Positions 40,065 to 50,384 of a stretch of DNA of 64,000 nt are shown here, one piece after another. The stretch covers positions 62,001 through 126,000 of the forward strand of contig NZ_CP024904.1 in the NCBI RefSeq assembly GCF_003330765.1. Direction: 5' to 3'. The stretch comes from Burkholderia pyrrocinia (GTDB taxonomy: Bacteria > Pseudomonadota > Gammaproteobacteria > Burkholderiales > Burkholderiaceae). The notes beneath the pieces were generated by a model that worked only from the letters and a program-made list of their open reading frames with translations, did no database searches and was not told where the DNA came from. A program made the translations under genes and the position numbers. Each line of letters starts with the position of its first letter. Positions within the stretch are counted from its first letter, which is position 1.

Positions 40065-41579
40065 ATGACGAATCCGCCGGTGGTCGAGATGATCGGCATC
40101 GACAAGACGTTCCCGGGCGTCAGCGCGCTGCAGCGCGTGAGTTTCCAGCTGTTTCCGGGCGAGATCCACGCGCTGATGGGCCAGAACGGCGCGGGCAAGT
40201 CGACGCTGATTAACGTGCTCACCGGCGTGCACACGCACGACGCGGGCGAGATTCGCGTTGGCGGCCGGCCCGTGCGCTTCGCCGCGCCGCGCGAGGCCGA
40301 GGCGGCCGGGATCCAGACGCTTTACCAGGAAGTGAATCTGTGCGCGAACCTGTCGGTCGCCGAAAACATCTTCGCGGGCCGGCAGCCGATGCGGCGCGGC
40401 GCGATCGACTGGAACACGATCCATGCGCGTGCACGCGCCGCGCTGGCCGAACTCGATCTGTCGCTCGACGTCACGCGTTCGCTCGATGCGTATCCGATCG
40501 CCGTGCAGCAGATGGTTGCGATCGCACGCGCCGTGTCGGTCGACGCGCGCGTGCTGATTCTCGACGAGCCGACCTCGAGCCTCGACGACGGCGAGGTCGC
40601 GCGGCTGTTCGACGTGCTGCGCCGGCTGAAGGCGTCGGGTATCGCGATCCTGTTCGTCACGCACTTCCTCGAGCAGACCTATGCGGTGTCCGACCGGATC
40701 ACGGTGATGCGCAATGGCGAGCGCGAAGGCGAGTACCTGGCGCGCGACCTGCCGGTCGACGTGCTGGTCGCGAAAATGACCGGCCGCGAACGGATGTCAG
40801 ACACGCTGCAGGCAGGCGCTGCGGCCGTCGAGCGCACGGCCGCCGCGGCCGCGCCGTTCCTGTCGATGCAGCGAGTCGGCAGGCGCGGGATGATGAGTGC
40901 GCTCGATCTCGACGTGCGACCCGGGGAAATCGTCGGGCTGGCCGGGCTGCTCGGCTCGGGACGCACCGAAACCGCGCAGCTCGCGTTCGCCGCGGAGCGC
41001 TCGGACACCGGCGCGATCGAGATCGACGGCACGCGCATGCGGCTGGCTTCGCCGCACGATGCGGTGCGGCACGGGATCGCGTATTGTCCCGAAGACCGCA
41101 AGAAGGAGGGCATCGTCGCCGCGCTGTCGATCCGCGAGAACATCATCCTCGCGCTGCAGGCGCGGCGTGGCTGGTGGCGGCTGATCGGGCGCGCGCGCCA
41201 GCGCGAGATCGCCGACACGTATATCGCGCGGCTCGGCATCAAGGCGCGCGACGCGGAGCAGCCGATCGGCCTGCTGTCGGGCGGCAACCAGCAGAAGGTG
41301 CTGCTCGCGCGCTGGCTCGCGACGGACCCGAAGCTGCTGATCCTCGACGAGCCGACGCGCGGGATCGACGTCGCCGCGAAATTCGACATCATGGAGCGGG
41401 TGCTCGCGCTGTGCGCGACCGGGCTCGCGATCCTGTTCATCTCGTCGGAGATCGGCGAGGTGGTGCGCGTGAGCCACCGGATCGCGGTGCTGCGTGATCG
41501 GCGCAAGGTGGCCGAACTGACCGGTGCCGACGCGTCCGAGGAACAGGTTTACCGGCTGATCGCGGGAGGCCAGTCATGA
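40065..41579 (+). CDS. ytfR: Sugar ABC importer, double ATPase (YtfR-like)
   Basis: Protein of 504 residues with two fused nucleotide-binding domains. First domain: Walker A GQNGAGKST and Walker B LILDEPTSSLDD. Second domain: degenerate Walker A (GLLGSGRTE), intact signature LSGGNQQKV and Walker [12 protein letters not shown]. This pattern is standard for ribose/galactose-type importers. It overlaps the next gene by four bases. Confidence 0.93.
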   Translation: MTNPPVVEMIGIDKTFPGVSALQRVSFQLFPGEIHALMGQNGAGKSTLINVLTGVHTHDAGEIRVGGRPVRFAAPREAEAAGIQTLYQEVNLCANLSVAENIFAGRQPMRRGAIDWNTIHARARAALAELDLSLDVTRSLDAYPIAVQQMVAIARAVSVDARVLILDEPTSSLDDGEVARLFDVLRRLKASGIAILFVTHFLEQTYAVSDRITVMRNGEREGEYLARDLPVDVLVAKMTGRERMSDTLQAGAAAVERTAAAAAPFLSMQRVGRRGMMSALDLDVRPGEIVGLAGLLGSGRTETAQLAFAAERSDTGAIEIDGTRMRLASPHDAVRHGIAYCPEDRKKEGIVAALSIRENIILALQARRGWWRLIGRARQREIADTYIARLGIKARDAEQPIGLLSGGNQQKVLLARWLATDPKLLILDEPTRGIDVAAKFDIMERVLALCATGLAILFISSEIGEVVRVSHRIAVLRDRRKVAELTGADASEEQVYRLIAGGQS

Positions 41580-42619
41580 CGTGGTTGCGCACGCTGTTCC
41601 GTCATTCGCTGGTGTGGCCGGTGCTGACGCTCGCGCTGCTGTTCGCGCTCGACGTCGCACATCGCCCCGGTTTCCTGTCGATCGCGCTGCTCGACGGCCA
41701 CCTGTTCGGCGCGCCGATCGATATCCTGAACCGCGCGGCGCCGCTCGTGATCGTGTCGCTCGGGATGACGCTCGTGATCGCGACGCGCGGGATCGACATT
41801 TCCGTCGGCGCGATCGTCGCGATCGCCGGTGCGGCCGCGGCGATCGTGCTCGACGCCGATCCGTCGCGGGTCGGCACGGCGCTGGCCGCGGCGCTCGGCG
41901 TCGGGCTGCTGGCTGGCGCGTGGAACGGCCTGCTCGTCGCGTTCGTCGGAATGCAGCCGATCATCGCGACGCTGATCCTGATGGTGGCCGGCCGCGGCGT
42001 CGCGCAACTGCTGACGGGCGGCCAGATCATCCCGATCGGCGCGCCCGGCTACCTCGCGCTCGGCGGCGGCTATCTCGCTACCGTGCCATGCTCGGTGTGG
42101 ATCGCGCTCGCGACGATCGCCGCGACCGCGCTGCTGGTAAACCGCACGGCGCTCGGGCTGTTCATCCGCGCGATCGGTGTGAACCCGGTCGCGACGCGGC
42201 TCGTCGGGTTGCGCTCGGGCGCGGTCGTGTTCGGCGTGTATCTGTGTTGCGGCGTGATGTCGGCGATCGCCGGCATCCTCGCCAGCTCGAACGTGCGCAG
42301 CGCGGACGGCAACAACGCGGGGCTGCTGCTCGAGCTCGATGCGATCCTCGCGGTGACGCTCGGCGGCACGTCGCTGCTCGGCGGCCGCTTCAGCCTCGCC
42401 GGCTCCGTGCTCGGCGCGCTGATCATCCAGACGCTCACCTACACGACCTATTCGATCGGCGTGCCGCCGGAGGCGACGCTGGTCGTCAAGGCAGTCGTCG
42501 TGATCGTCGTGACGCTGATCCAGTCGGACGCGGCGCGCGCGCTCGTGGTCCGGCATGCGTCACGACTGCTGCCTTCCGCACGTTCTTCGCGTGCCACGCC
42601 CGGAGCGACACCGAGATGA
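41576..42619 (+). CDS. ytfT: Sugar ABC importer, permease 1 (YtfT-like)
   Basis: Membrane protein of 347 residues of the BPD_transp_2 family with about ten membrane segments. The motif TRGIDISVGAIVAIAG is the family signature. Start overlaps the ATPase stop and end overlaps the second permease (ATGA in both cases). Confidence 0.92.
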   Translation: MTWLRTLFRHSLVWPVLTLALLFALDVAHRPGFLSIALLDGHLFGAPIDILNRAAPLVIVSLGMTLVIATRGIDISVGAIVAIAGAAAAIVLDADPSRVGTALAAALGVGLLAGAWNGLLVAFVGMQPIIATLILMVAGRGVAQLLTGGQIIPIGAPGYLALGGGYLATVPCSVWIALATIAATALLVNRTALGLFIRAIGVNPVATRLVGLRSGAVVFGVYLCCGVMSAIAGILASSNVRSADGNNAGLLLELDAILAVTLGGTSLLGGRFSLAGSVLGALIIQTLTYTTYSIGVPPEATLVVKAVVVIVVTLIQSDAARALVVRHASRLLPSARSSRATPGATPR

Positions 42620-43704
42620 CCCGATTCCTTGGCCGGCTCGCCGACCCGCGCACGCTGCCGATCGTCGTGACGATCGTGCTGTTCGCCGCGCTGTTCGGCT
42701 TCGGATCCGTGATGTACACGGGCTTCTTCTCGATGCAGGTGCTTACCGGGCTGCTGGTCGACAACGCGTTCCTGCTGATCGTCGCGATCGGGATGACGTT
42801 CGTGATCGTGTCGGGCGGCATCGACCTGTCGGTCGGCTCGGTCGTTGCGCTGACAACTATCTTATGCGCGGTCGGCGCCGAGCGGCTGCACTGGCCCGTG
42901 TGGGTGATCGTGCCGCTCGTGCTCGCGTTCGGCGCGCTGTACGGCGCGGCGATGGGCGCGCTGATCCACACCTTCCGGCTGCAGCCGTTCATCGTCACGC
43001 TGGCCGGGATGTTTCTCGCGCGCGGCGCGTGCTTCCTGATCACGACGCAGTCGATCACGATCAACGAGCCGACGTTTCATGCGATCGCCGGCATCAGCGT
43101 GCCGCTCGGCGGCGGGATGCTGAGCGCAGGCGCGCTGATCGCGCTCGCGACGCTGGCCGCTGCGATCTACGTCGCGCATTTCACGCGTTTCGGCCGCAAC
43201 GTCTATGCGATCGGCGGCAACGAGCGCTCGGCGCTGCTGATGGGGCTGCCGGTCGCGCGCACGAAGATCGGCGTCTACGCGCTGAGCGGGCTGTGCTCGG
43301 CGCTCGGCGGCGTGGTGTTCACGCTGTACGTGCTGTCGGGCTACGGGCTGCAGGCGCAGGGGATGGAACTCGATGCGATCGCCGCGACCGTGATCGGCGG
43401 CACGCTGCTCACGGGCGGCGTGGGCTACGTGGTCGGCTCGGTGTTCGGCGTCGGCATCCTCGGCACGATCCAGGTGCTGATCACGTTCGACGGCACGTTG
43501 AGTTCGTGGTGGACGCGGATCGTGATCGGCGCGCTGCTGTGCGTGTTCTGCGTACTGCAGCGGATCATCGAGCGGCACGCGGCGCGGCGGCGCACGGGCG
43601 GCACGGGGCTCGATGCGCAGCGGCCGAAGCGCGACACGGCGCCGGCGCGGCCGGCCGAGCCCGGCGAGGACGAGGCGCTGGTGTCGACGATGCGGCGCGT
43701 GTAG
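42616..43704 (+). CDS. yjfF: Sugar ABC importer, permease 2 (YjfF-like)
   Basis: Second BPD_transp_2 permease, 362 residues, about ten membrane segments and the signature SGGIDLSVGSVVALT. A basic, proline-rich C-terminal tail of about 45 residues extends beyond the last helix. Two different permeases per importer is characteristic of the YtfT/YjfF system. Confidence 0.92.
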   Translation: MTRFLGRLADPRTLPIVVTIVLFAALFGFGSVMYTGFFSMQVLTGLLVDNAFLLIVAIGMTFVIVSGGIDLSVGSVVALTTILCAVGAERLHWPVWVIVPLVLAFGALYGAAMGALIHTFRLQPFIVTLAGMFLARGACFLITTQSITINEPTFHAIAGISVPLGGGMLSAGALIALATLAAAIYVAHFTRFGRNVYAIGGNERSALLMGLPVARTKIGVYALSGLCSALGGVVFTLYVLSGYGLQAQGMELDAIAATVIGGTLLTGGVGYVVGSVFGVGILGTIQVLITFDGTLSSWWTRIVIGALLCVFCVLQRIIERHAARRRTGGTGLDAQRPKRDTAPARPAEPGEDEALVSTMRRV

Positions 43705-43716
43705 TGGATCACACGA

Positions 43717-43757
43717 CGCGCGCCGCGCCGTGACGGGCAGCAAGGCAGCGGCGCGCG
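43717..43757. terminator. Strong hairpin between convergent operons
   Basis: CGCGCGCCGC (43717-43726) and GCGGCGCGCG (43748-43757) form a ten-base perfect stem around 21 bases, between the convergent importer and epimerase genes. It lacks a T-run, so it may act as an RNA end-stabilising or bidirectional stop element rather than a classical terminator. Confidence 0.45.
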
Positions 43758-43808
43758 GCGTGGCCGATGCTTGCTGCGGGTGCCTATCGAAGGCGGCCGG
43801 CGCGCGCG

Positions 43809-44897
43809 TTACGCGCGAACGGCAACTCGGTACAAGGTGGTCTGTCGATAGACGGTGCCCGGATGAAGGATGACGTCGTCGTGCAGGCCGGCCATGTTGA
43901 CCTGATCCGGAAAGCCGCCCGCTTCGACGCATAGCGCGGCGTGTCGCGCGCAACGCGTGCCACCGCTCACGCGCACGCCGTCCAGATAGTTGCCCGTATA
44001 GAGTTGCAGGCCCCGCTGATCGGTCGACACGATCAGCTCGCGGCCGCTTTCCGGATCGTAGATGCGTGCGACGGGCCTCACCGCGCGCGCACCGTCGCGC
44101 AGCACGAAGCAGTGATCGAAGCCGCGCGCCCGCGCCAGTTGGGCATGCGGCCAGTCGAGGCGCGCGCCGAGCGGCGCGCTCTGCCGGAAATCGAACGCCG
44201 TGCCGGTCACGTCCGCGGTGCCGGTCGGGATCAGCGCGTCGTCGACTTCGAGGAAGGCGTCGGCGTCGATGCTCAGCACGTGGCCGCGCACATCGCTGCC
44301 CGCGCGGCCGCTGAGGTTGAAATAGCTGTGATTCGTCAGGTTGAGCGGCGACGGTGCGTCGGTGATGCCGGTGTAGTCGATCGTCAGCGTGCCGTCGTCG
44401 TCGAGCGCGTAGCGAACCTGCACGCTCACGTTGCCCGGAAAGCCCGCGTCGCCTTCGGGCGAATCGAGTCGCAGCGTCAGCCCGCCGCAGTCGTCGACGA
44501 CTTCCCAGCGCTGGCGGTGAAAACCGTTTGCGCCGCCATGCAGCAGATTGCCGTTCTCGTTGCGATCGAGCAGGTAGTCGACGCCGTCGAGCGTGAAGCG
44601 CGCGCCGGCGATCCGGTTCGCCCAGCGGCCGATCGTCGCGCCGAGATAGGCGCCCGATTCGACATACTCGGCGGGCGTGTCGTGCGCGAGCACGATATCG
44701 GCGAAGCGTCCGGTGCGATCGGGCGCGAGCCACGACACGACGGTCGCGCCGAGGTCGCTGACGACGACGCGCATCCCGTGCGTGTTGCGCAGCGTGTAGC
44801 GCCGCACCGCGTCGCCGTCGGGCAGCGTGCCCCACGGCTCGGAACGCACGCGTGCGACGCCGGGCGTCAGGCGGGAGGAATCGGTATCGATGTGCAT
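43809..44897 (-). CDS. galM: Aldose 1-epimerase (galactose mutarotase)
   Basis: Protein of 362 residues. Motifs ATIGRWANRIAGARF, LLHGGANGFHRQRWEV with catalytic His, LTNHSYFNLSG and the late CVEAGGFPDQVN segment with the catalytic Glu are diagnostic of GalM. It interconverts alpha and beta anomers of the imported sugar. It starts 27 bases after the xylR-like stop on the same strand. Confidence 0.94.
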   Translation of the reverse strand: MHIDTDSSRLTPGVARVRSEPWGTLPDGDAVRRYTLRNTHGMRVVVSDLGATVVSWLAPDRTGRFADIVLAHDTPAEYVESGAYLGATIGRWANRIAGARFTLDGVDYLLDRNENGNLLHGGANGFHRQRWEVVDDCGGLTLRLDSPEGDAGFPGNVSVQVRYALDDDGTLTIDYTGITDAPSPLNLTNHSYFNLSGRAGSDVRGHVLSIDADAFLEVDDALIPTGTADVTGTAFDFRQSAPLGARLDWPHAQLARARGFDHCFVLRDGARAVRPVARIYDPESGRELIVSTDQRGLQLYTGNYLDGVRVSGGTRCARHAALCVEAGGFPDQVNMAGLHDDVILHPGTVYRQTTLYRVAVRA

Positions 44898-44924
44898 GGG
44901 TGGATTCGATGTGAACGGCGAGAT

Positions 44925-46118
44925 TCAGTGCGCTGTGACGGCGCGTTCCTGGTATTCGCGCGGCGTGCAGCCCAGCTCGCGCCGGAACACCGCGTACATG
45001 TACTGGAGCGACGTAAACCCGCAACGGATCGCGACTTCCGCGCTCGACACCTGCCGGCCCGCGAGCAGCGCCTGCGCCGCTTCGAGCTTGTGGCGCAGGA
45101 TTTCCTGGTGCACGGTGCGCTGCAGTTCGCGCCGGAAGTGCTCTTCGAGCAGCGAGCGCGATACGCCGACGTAGTCGGCGACCTGCTCGGTCTTGATGCC
45201 CTGGCACGCGTACTGGCGAATGAAGTGGCGCGCGCGCATCACGTGCGGGCTCGCGAGCGGTTGGTAGCGGGTCGATTCGAGCACGTTGATCCCGACCGGC
45301 GGCACGAGAATCCGCCGGTCGGGAAAACGCGCGCCGCGCAGCATCTGGTGCAGCAGGTGCGCGGCGGTACGGCCCATTTCCTCGGTGCCCTGGATGACGG
45401 ACGACAGCGGAATGCGTGTCAGCGTGCGCGTGAGCGGATCGTTGTCGATGCCGATGATCGCGACCTGTTCCGGCACCGCGAGGCCGGCGATCAGGCACGC
45501 CTGCAGCAGGTGCCGCGCACGCGCGTCGGTCACCGCGATCACGCCGACGGGCTTCGGCAGCGCATGCAGCCAGCCGATCAATCGCTCGATCGCGTGGTTC
45601 CACCCCGATGCGCTCGTCGACAGCCCGCGGTAGATCGGCGCATCGAGCCCGTCCGCGCGTGCGAGCCGGTCGAACGCCAGCTCGCGCTGCTGCGCCCAGC
45701 GGTTCTGCTGCGCGACGGGCAGGCTGTACATCGCGAAGTGCGGCAGCCCGGCGCCGATCAGGTGCGTGTAGGCGAGCGACACGAGCTTCGGGTTGTCGGT
45801 CGCGATATACGGCACGCCGTCCGGATACTGCGCCGGATGCTCGTACGACGAGCCGACCGCGACGATCGGCAGCGGCGAACCGGCGAGCGCGTCGGCGACG
45901 GCCGGATCGTCGAAGTCGGCGATGATGCCGTCGCCGTCGAAGCGCTCGATGCCGGCGAGCCGGCAGCGGAAGTCGTCTTCGAGGAACAGGTCCCAGACCA
46001 CGCGCGTCGAGCGAAGGTACTGGCCGATGCCGCTGATGATCTCGCGGTCGTAGACCTTGTTTGCGTTGAACAGCAGCGCGATGCGGTGCGGCGTCTGGGC
46101 GGAAGGGGCGCGGGTCAT
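44925..46118 (-). CDS. xylR: XylR-like transcriptional activator
   Basis: Protein of 397 residues with a LacI/PBP-like sugar-sensing N-terminal domain ([40 protein letters not shown]) and an AraC-type DNA-binding C-terminal domain ([29 protein letters not shown] in two parts). This inverted domain arrangement is the E. coli XylR layout. It is divergent from xylA, which it should activate with xylose. ATG 46118 chosen; the upstream open frame to 46382 overlaps the promoter region. Confidence 0.93.
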   Translation of the reverse strand: MTRAPSAQTPHRIALLFNANKVYDREIISGIGQYLRSTRVVWDLFLEDDFRCRLAGIERFDGDGIIADFDDPAVADALAGSPLPIVAVGSSYEHPAQYPDGVPYIATDNPKLVSLAYTHLIGAGLPHFAMYSLPVAQQNRWAQQRELAFDRLARADGLDAPIYRGLSTSASGWNHAIERLIGWLHALPKPVGVIAVTDARARHLLQACLIAGLAVPEQVAIIGIDNDPLTRTLTRIPLSSVIQGTEEMGRTAAHLLHQMLRGARFPDRRILVPPVGINVLESTRYQPLASPHVMRARHFIRQYACQGIKTEQVADYVGVSRSLLEEHFRRELQRTVHQEILRHKLEAAQALLAGRQVSSAEVAIRCGFTSLQYMYAVFRRELGCTPREYQERAVTAH

Positions 46119-46264
46119 CTCGGTCTCGAAGCGCGCGCACCGAGGTGTCGCGCCGTTGTCTCCGGGCGCGCGGGCAGTGCCGCGCGGCTGTATGGTGTCC
46201 GGCGATTGTAGGACGGAACGCGCGCGGTGCGCAGTGCGCTGGCAAGAAACGTTAAGCCTCCTGC

Positions 46265-46281
46265 GCAATTTCGCAATTGCG
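46265..46281. promoter_or_regulatory. CGCAATT repeats in the xylR-xylA gap
   Basis: CGCAATTT then CGCAATTGCG: two direct CGCAATT copies eight bases apart, the second being a perfect ten-base palindrome at 46272-46281. It lies in the 262-base divergent gap, about 100 bases before xylA. Candidate XylR or other regulator site; E. coli XylR sites differ, so the call is tentative. Confidence 0.35.
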
Positions 46282-46380
46282 GGCACGGGGGCGCGGGGGC
46301 ACGATCCAGCCAGACCGAATTCGGCCCGCGCGCCATCGCGATGCGCGCCGCACCGCAACAAGACACCGGACGGAGACGCC

Positions 46381-47703
46381 ATGTCGTATTTCGAACATAT
46401 TCCCGCGATTCGCTACGAAGGCCCGCAATCGGACAATCCGCTTGCGTACCGGCATTACGACCGCACGAAGCGGGTGCTCGGCAAGACGCTCGAGGAACAC
46501 CTGCGGATCGCGGTGTGCTACTGGCACACGTTCGTGTGGCCGGGCCACGACATCTTCGGCCAGAGTGCGTTCCTGCGGCCGTGGCAGCAGCCGGGCGACC
46601 CGCTCGAGCGGGCCCGGCAGAAGGCGGATGCGGCGTTCGAGTTCTTTACGAAGCTCGGCACGCCGTTCTATACGTTCCATGACACCGACGTCGCGCCCGA
46701 GGGCGACAGCCTGCACGCGTACGCCGAGAATTTCGCGCGGATGACCGACTATCTGGGCGAGCGCCAGCAGGCGACCGGCGTCCGGTTGCTGTGGGGCACT
46801 GCGAACGTGTTCTCGCATCCGCGCTTCGCGGCGGGTGCGGCGACCAACCCGAACCCCGACGTGTTCGCGTGGGCGGCCACCCAGGTGCGCCACGCGCTCG
46901 ACGCGACGCATCGGCTCGGCGGCGAGAACTACGTGCTGTGGGGCGGCCGCGAAGGCTACGAGACGCTGCTCAATACCGATCTCGTGCGCGAGCGCGAGCA
47001 GCTGGCCCGCTTCCTGTCGATGGTCGTCGAGCACAAGCACCGGATCGGCTTCGACGGCGCGCTGCTGATCGAGCCCAAGCCGCAGGAGCCGACGAAGCAC
47101 CAGTACGACTACGATGTCGCGACCGTACACGGTTTCCTCACGCAATATGGATTGCAGAACGAGATCCGCGTGAATATCGAGGCGAACCACGCGACGCTCG
47201 CCGGCCATTCGTTCCATCACGAGATCGCGAACGCGTTCGCGCTCGGTGTGTTCGGCAGCGTCGATGCGAACCGCGGCGATCCGCAGAACGGCTGGGACAC
47301 CGACCAGTTCCCGAACAGCGTCGAGGAGCTGACGCTCGCGTTCTACGAGATCCTGCGCCACGGCGGCTTTACCACCGGCGGCATGAACTTCGACGCAAAG
47401 GTGCGCCGCCAGAGCGTCGATCCGGAAGACCTGTTCTACGGCCATGTCGGCGCCATCGACGTGCTCGCGCTTGCGCTCGAACGGGCGGCCGTGCTGGTCG
47501 AGAACGACCGGCTCGACGCACTGCGCCGCCAGCGCTACGCGCAGTGGGACAGCGCGTTCGGCCGCGAGATCCTGTCGGGCGGCTACACGCTGGAGCAGCT
47601 CGCCGCCGACGCGCTCGCGCGCGGCGTGAATCCGCAGCACGCGAGCGGCGCGCAGGAACGACTCGAGAACATCGTGAACCAGGCGATCTACGGGCTGCGC
47701 TGA
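46381..47703 (+). CDS. xylA: Xylose isomerase
   Basis: Protein of 440 residues, usual length. The catalytic pair is H100 and D103 in [13 protein letters not shown]; metal-site segments [44 protein letters not shown] and GSVDANRGD are all present. CGGAG lies ahead of the ATG. Converts xylose to xylulose; xylB follows after four bases. Confidence 0.97.
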   Translation: MSYFEHIPAIRYEGPQSDNPLAYRHYDRTKRVLGKTLEEHLRIAVCYWHTFVWPGHDIFGQSAFLRPWQQPGDPLERARQKADAAFEFFTKLGTPFYTFHDTDVAPEGDSLHAYAENFARMTDYLGERQQATGVRLLWGTANVFSHPRFAAGAATNPNPDVFAWAATQVRHALDATHRLGGENYVLWGGREGYETLLNTDLVREREQLARFLSMVVEHKHRIGFDGALLIEPKPQEPTKHQYDYDVATVHGFLTQYGLQNEIRVNIEANHATLAGHSFHHEIANAFALGVFGSVDANRGDPQNGWDTDQFPNSVEELTLAFYEILRHGGFTTGGMNFDAKVRRQSVDPEDLFYGHVGAIDVLALALERAAVLVENDRLDALRRQRYAQWDSAFGREILSGGYTLEQLAADALARGVNPQHASGAQERLENIVNQAIYGLR

Positions 47704-47707
47704 CACC

Positions 47708-49186
47708 ATGTACATCGGACTCGATCTCGGCACGTCGGGCGTGAAGGCCGTGCTGCTCGACCGCGACGGTGCGGTACGGGCAAGCGCGAGCCGCACGCTG
47801 GCGGTGAGCCGGCCGCGGCCGCGCTGGTCCGAACAGGCGCCCCGCGAATGGTGGGACGCCGCGTGCGGCGCGCTGGCGGCGCTCGTCGCGGACGCGCGCA
47901 CGGCCGGCATCGACCCGCACGACATCGGTGCGCTCGGCCTGACCGGGCAGATGCACGGCGCGACGCTGCTCGATGCGCACGGCGACGTGCTGCGCCCCGC
48001 GATCCTGTGGAACGACGGTCGCGCGGATGCCGAGTGCGCGGAGCTCGAGCAGCTGGCGCCGGCGCTGCGTGCGGTCGCCGGCAACCTCGCGATGCCGGGC
48101 TTCACCGCGCCGAAGCTGCTGTGGGTGCGCCGGCACGAGCCGGACATATTCGCGCGGATCGCGCAGGTGCTGTTGCCGAAGGATTATCTGCGCTACCGGT
48201 TGACCGGCGCGTTCGCGACCGATCCGTCGGATGCCGCCGGCACGCTGTGGCTCGATGTCGCGAAGCGCGATTACGACGACACGCTGCTCGCCGCGTGCGG
48301 GCTGTCGCGCGCACAGGTGCCCGCCGTGTTCGAGGGCAACCGCATCACCGGCACGCTGCTGCCGGCAGTCGCGCGCATGCTGGGGCTGCGCGACATCCCG
48401 GTCGTCGCGGGCGGCGGCGACAACGCGGCCGGCGCGGTCGGCGTCGGCATCGTGCGGCCCGGCGATGCGCTGCTGTCGCTCGGCACGTCGGGCGTCTATT
48501 TCGCGGTATCGGACGGTTTTCGCGCGAATCCCGAATCGGCCGTGCACAGCTTCTGTCACGCGCTGCCGGACACGTGGCACCTGATGTCCGTGATGCTGAA
48601 CGCGGCCGGCTGCCTCGACTTCACCGCGCAACTGACCGGTTACGACGGCGTCGCGGCGCTGCTCGGCGATGCGGAGACGAACGCGCGCGCGAATCGCCCG
48701 TGGTTCCTGCCGTATCTGAGCGGCGAGCGCACGCCGCACAACGACGTGAATGCGAAGGGCGTGTTTTACGGGCTCACGCCCGATACGCAGCGTGCGGACC
48801 TCGCGAATGCGACGCTCGAAGGTGTCGGCTTCGCGCTGCTCGACGGGATCGACGCACTGCATGCGGCCGGGCTCGCCCCCGACAGCATCACGGTGATCGG
48901 CGGCGGCTCGCGCAGCACGTACTGGACGCAGATGCTCGCCGACCTGAGCGGCCGCGCGCTGACGCTGCGCGCGGGCGGCGAAGTCGGCCCGGCGCTCGGC
49001 GCCGCGCGGCTCGCGCATCTCGCGCTCGAACCGGATGCGCCGCTCGACGTCGTGTGCCCGCAGCCACCCGTCGTGGCTGTGCGTGAGCCCGACATGGCGC
49101 GCCACGCGTGGTATCGCGACGTGCGGCGGCCGACGTTTCGCGCGCTGTATCGCGCACTCGAAACGGTGTTTGCACAGGGCGCGTGA
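47708..49186 (+). CDS. xylB: Xylulokinase
   Basis: FGGY-family kinase of 492 residues. MYIGLDLGTSGVKAVL at the N-terminus binds phosphate, LTGQMHG and ILWNDGRAD shape the sugar site, and GGGDNAAGAVGVG and GGGSRSTYW are C-lobe motifs. Phosphorylates xylulose to xylulose 5-phosphate. Confidence 0.96.
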   Translation: MYIGLDLGTSGVKAVLLDRDGAVRASASRTLAVSRPRPRWSEQAPREWWDAACGALAALVADARTAGIDPHDIGALGLTGQMHGATLLDAHGDVLRPAILWNDGRADAECAELEQLAPALRAVAGNLAMPGFTAPKLLWVRRHEPDIFARIAQVLLPKDYLRYRLTGAFATDPSDAAGTLWLDVAKRDYDDTLLAACGLSRAQVPAVFEGNRITGTLLPAVARMLGLRDIPVVAGGGDNAAGAVGVGIVRPGDALLSLGTSGVYFAVSDGFRANPESAVHSFCHALPDTWHLMSVMLNAAGCLDFTAQLTGYDGVAALLGDAETNARANRPWFLPYLSGERTPHNDVNAKGVFYGLTPDTQRADLANATLEGVGFALLDGIDALHAAGLAPDSITVIGGGSRSTYWTQMLADLSGRALTLRAGGEVGPALGAARLAHLALEPDAPLDVVCPQPPVVAVREPDMARHAWYRDVRRPTFRALYRALETVFAQGA

Positions 49187-49295
49187 ACGGCAGTTTGCCG
49201 GCACGGTGCCGTACGTTGAAGTGATGCGATACGGGCGGCGCATTCCGGAGATCGCCCGGCGTTCGTGAGGTTGTTCGATAACAAGGAGCGGAGAC

Positions 49296-50324
49296 ATGAA
49301 AACCGTAACGCGTCGTACCGTGTTGAGTGCGCTGGCAGGCGCCGCTACGTTGGCGGCCCTTGCGCTTGGCGCACCGCTCGCGCATGCGAGCAAGGACAAG
49401 CCGGAGATCGGCTTCTGTATCGACGACCTGCGCGTCGAGCGCTGGTCGCGCGACCGCGACTATTTCGTGGCCGCTGCAACGAAGCTCGGCGCGAAAGTGT
49501 CCGTACAGTCCGCGGACGCGAGCGAGGAGCGGCAGATCTCGCAGATCGAAAACCTGATCTCGCGCGGCGTGGATGTGATCGTGATCGTGCCGTTCAATTC
49601 GAAGACGCTCGGCAACGTCGTCGCCGAAGCGAGGAAGGCAGGCATCAAGGTGGTGTCGTACGACCGGCTGATCCTCGACGCCGACGTCGATGCGTACATC
49701 TCGTTCGACAACGAGAAGGTCGGCGAACTGCAGGCGCAGGGCATCTACGACGCGAAGCCGAAGGGCAACTATTTCCTGCTCGGCGGCGCGCCGACCGACA
49801 ACAACGCGAAGATGCTGCGCGAAGGGCAGTTGAAGGTGCTGAAGCCGGCGATCGATCGCGGCGACATCAAGGTTGTCGGCCAGCAGTGGGTGCCCGAATG
49901 GAGCGCGTCGACCGCGCTGCGGATCGTCGAGGATGCGCTGACCGCGAACAACAACCGCATCGACGCGATCGTCGCGTCGAACGACGGCACCGCGGGCGGC
50001 GCGATCCAGGCGCTCGCCGCGCAGCATCTGGCCGGCAAGGTGCCGGTGTCGGGACAGGACGCGGACCTCGCGGCGGTCAAGCGCGTGATCGCCGGCACGC
50101 AGACGATGACCGTCTACAAGCCGCTCAAGCTGATCGCGAGCGAAGCGGCGAAGCTCGCGGTGGATCTCGCGAAGGGCGCGAAACCCGCGTTCAACGCGCA
50201 ATACGACAACGGGAAGAAGAAGGTCGACACGGTGCTGCTGCAGCCCACGCTGCTGACGAAGCGCAACGTCGACATCGTCGTGAAGGACGGTTTCTATACC
50301 CAGGCGCAGCTGGCGAGCCAGTAA
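49296..50324 (+). CDS. xylF: Xylose ABC importer, binding protein
   Basis: Protein of 342 residues with an export signal ending in AHA near residue 31; MKTVTRRTVLS has paired arginines and could be a Tat variant. The mature protein has the XylF pattern IGFCIDDLRVERWSRDRDYF, SYDRLILDADVDAYISFDN and ASNDGTAGGAIQALA. AAGGAGCGGAG precedes the ATG. Starts the XylFGH set 109 bases after xylB. Confidence 0.95.
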   Translation: MKTVTRRTVLSALAGAATLAALALGAPLAHASKDKPEIGFCIDDLRVERWSRDRDYFVAAATKLGAKVSVQSADASEERQISQIENLISRGVDVIVIVPFNSKTLGNVVAEARKAGIKVVSYDRLILDADVDAYISFDNEKVGELQAQGIYDAKPKGNYFLLGGAPTDNNAKMLREGQLKVLKPAIDRGDIKVVGQQWVPEWSASTALRIVEDALTANNNRIDAIVASNDGTAGGAIQALAAQHLAGKVPVSGQDADLAAVKRVIAGTQTMTVYKPLKLIASEAAKLAVDLAKGAKPAFNAQYDNGKKKVDTVLLQPTLLTKRNVDIVVKDGFYTQAQLASQ

Positions 50325-50384
50325 CGGCGCGACGCGCGGGCAGCCCACCGGCGCGTCCGCGCGCATCCTGCGAGGCATGAACGA

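Noticed and set aside
42862..46245. 1127-codon minus-strand frame across yjfF, galM and xylR
   Set aside because: Shadow produced by high GC; the real genes in other frames have strong family motifs.
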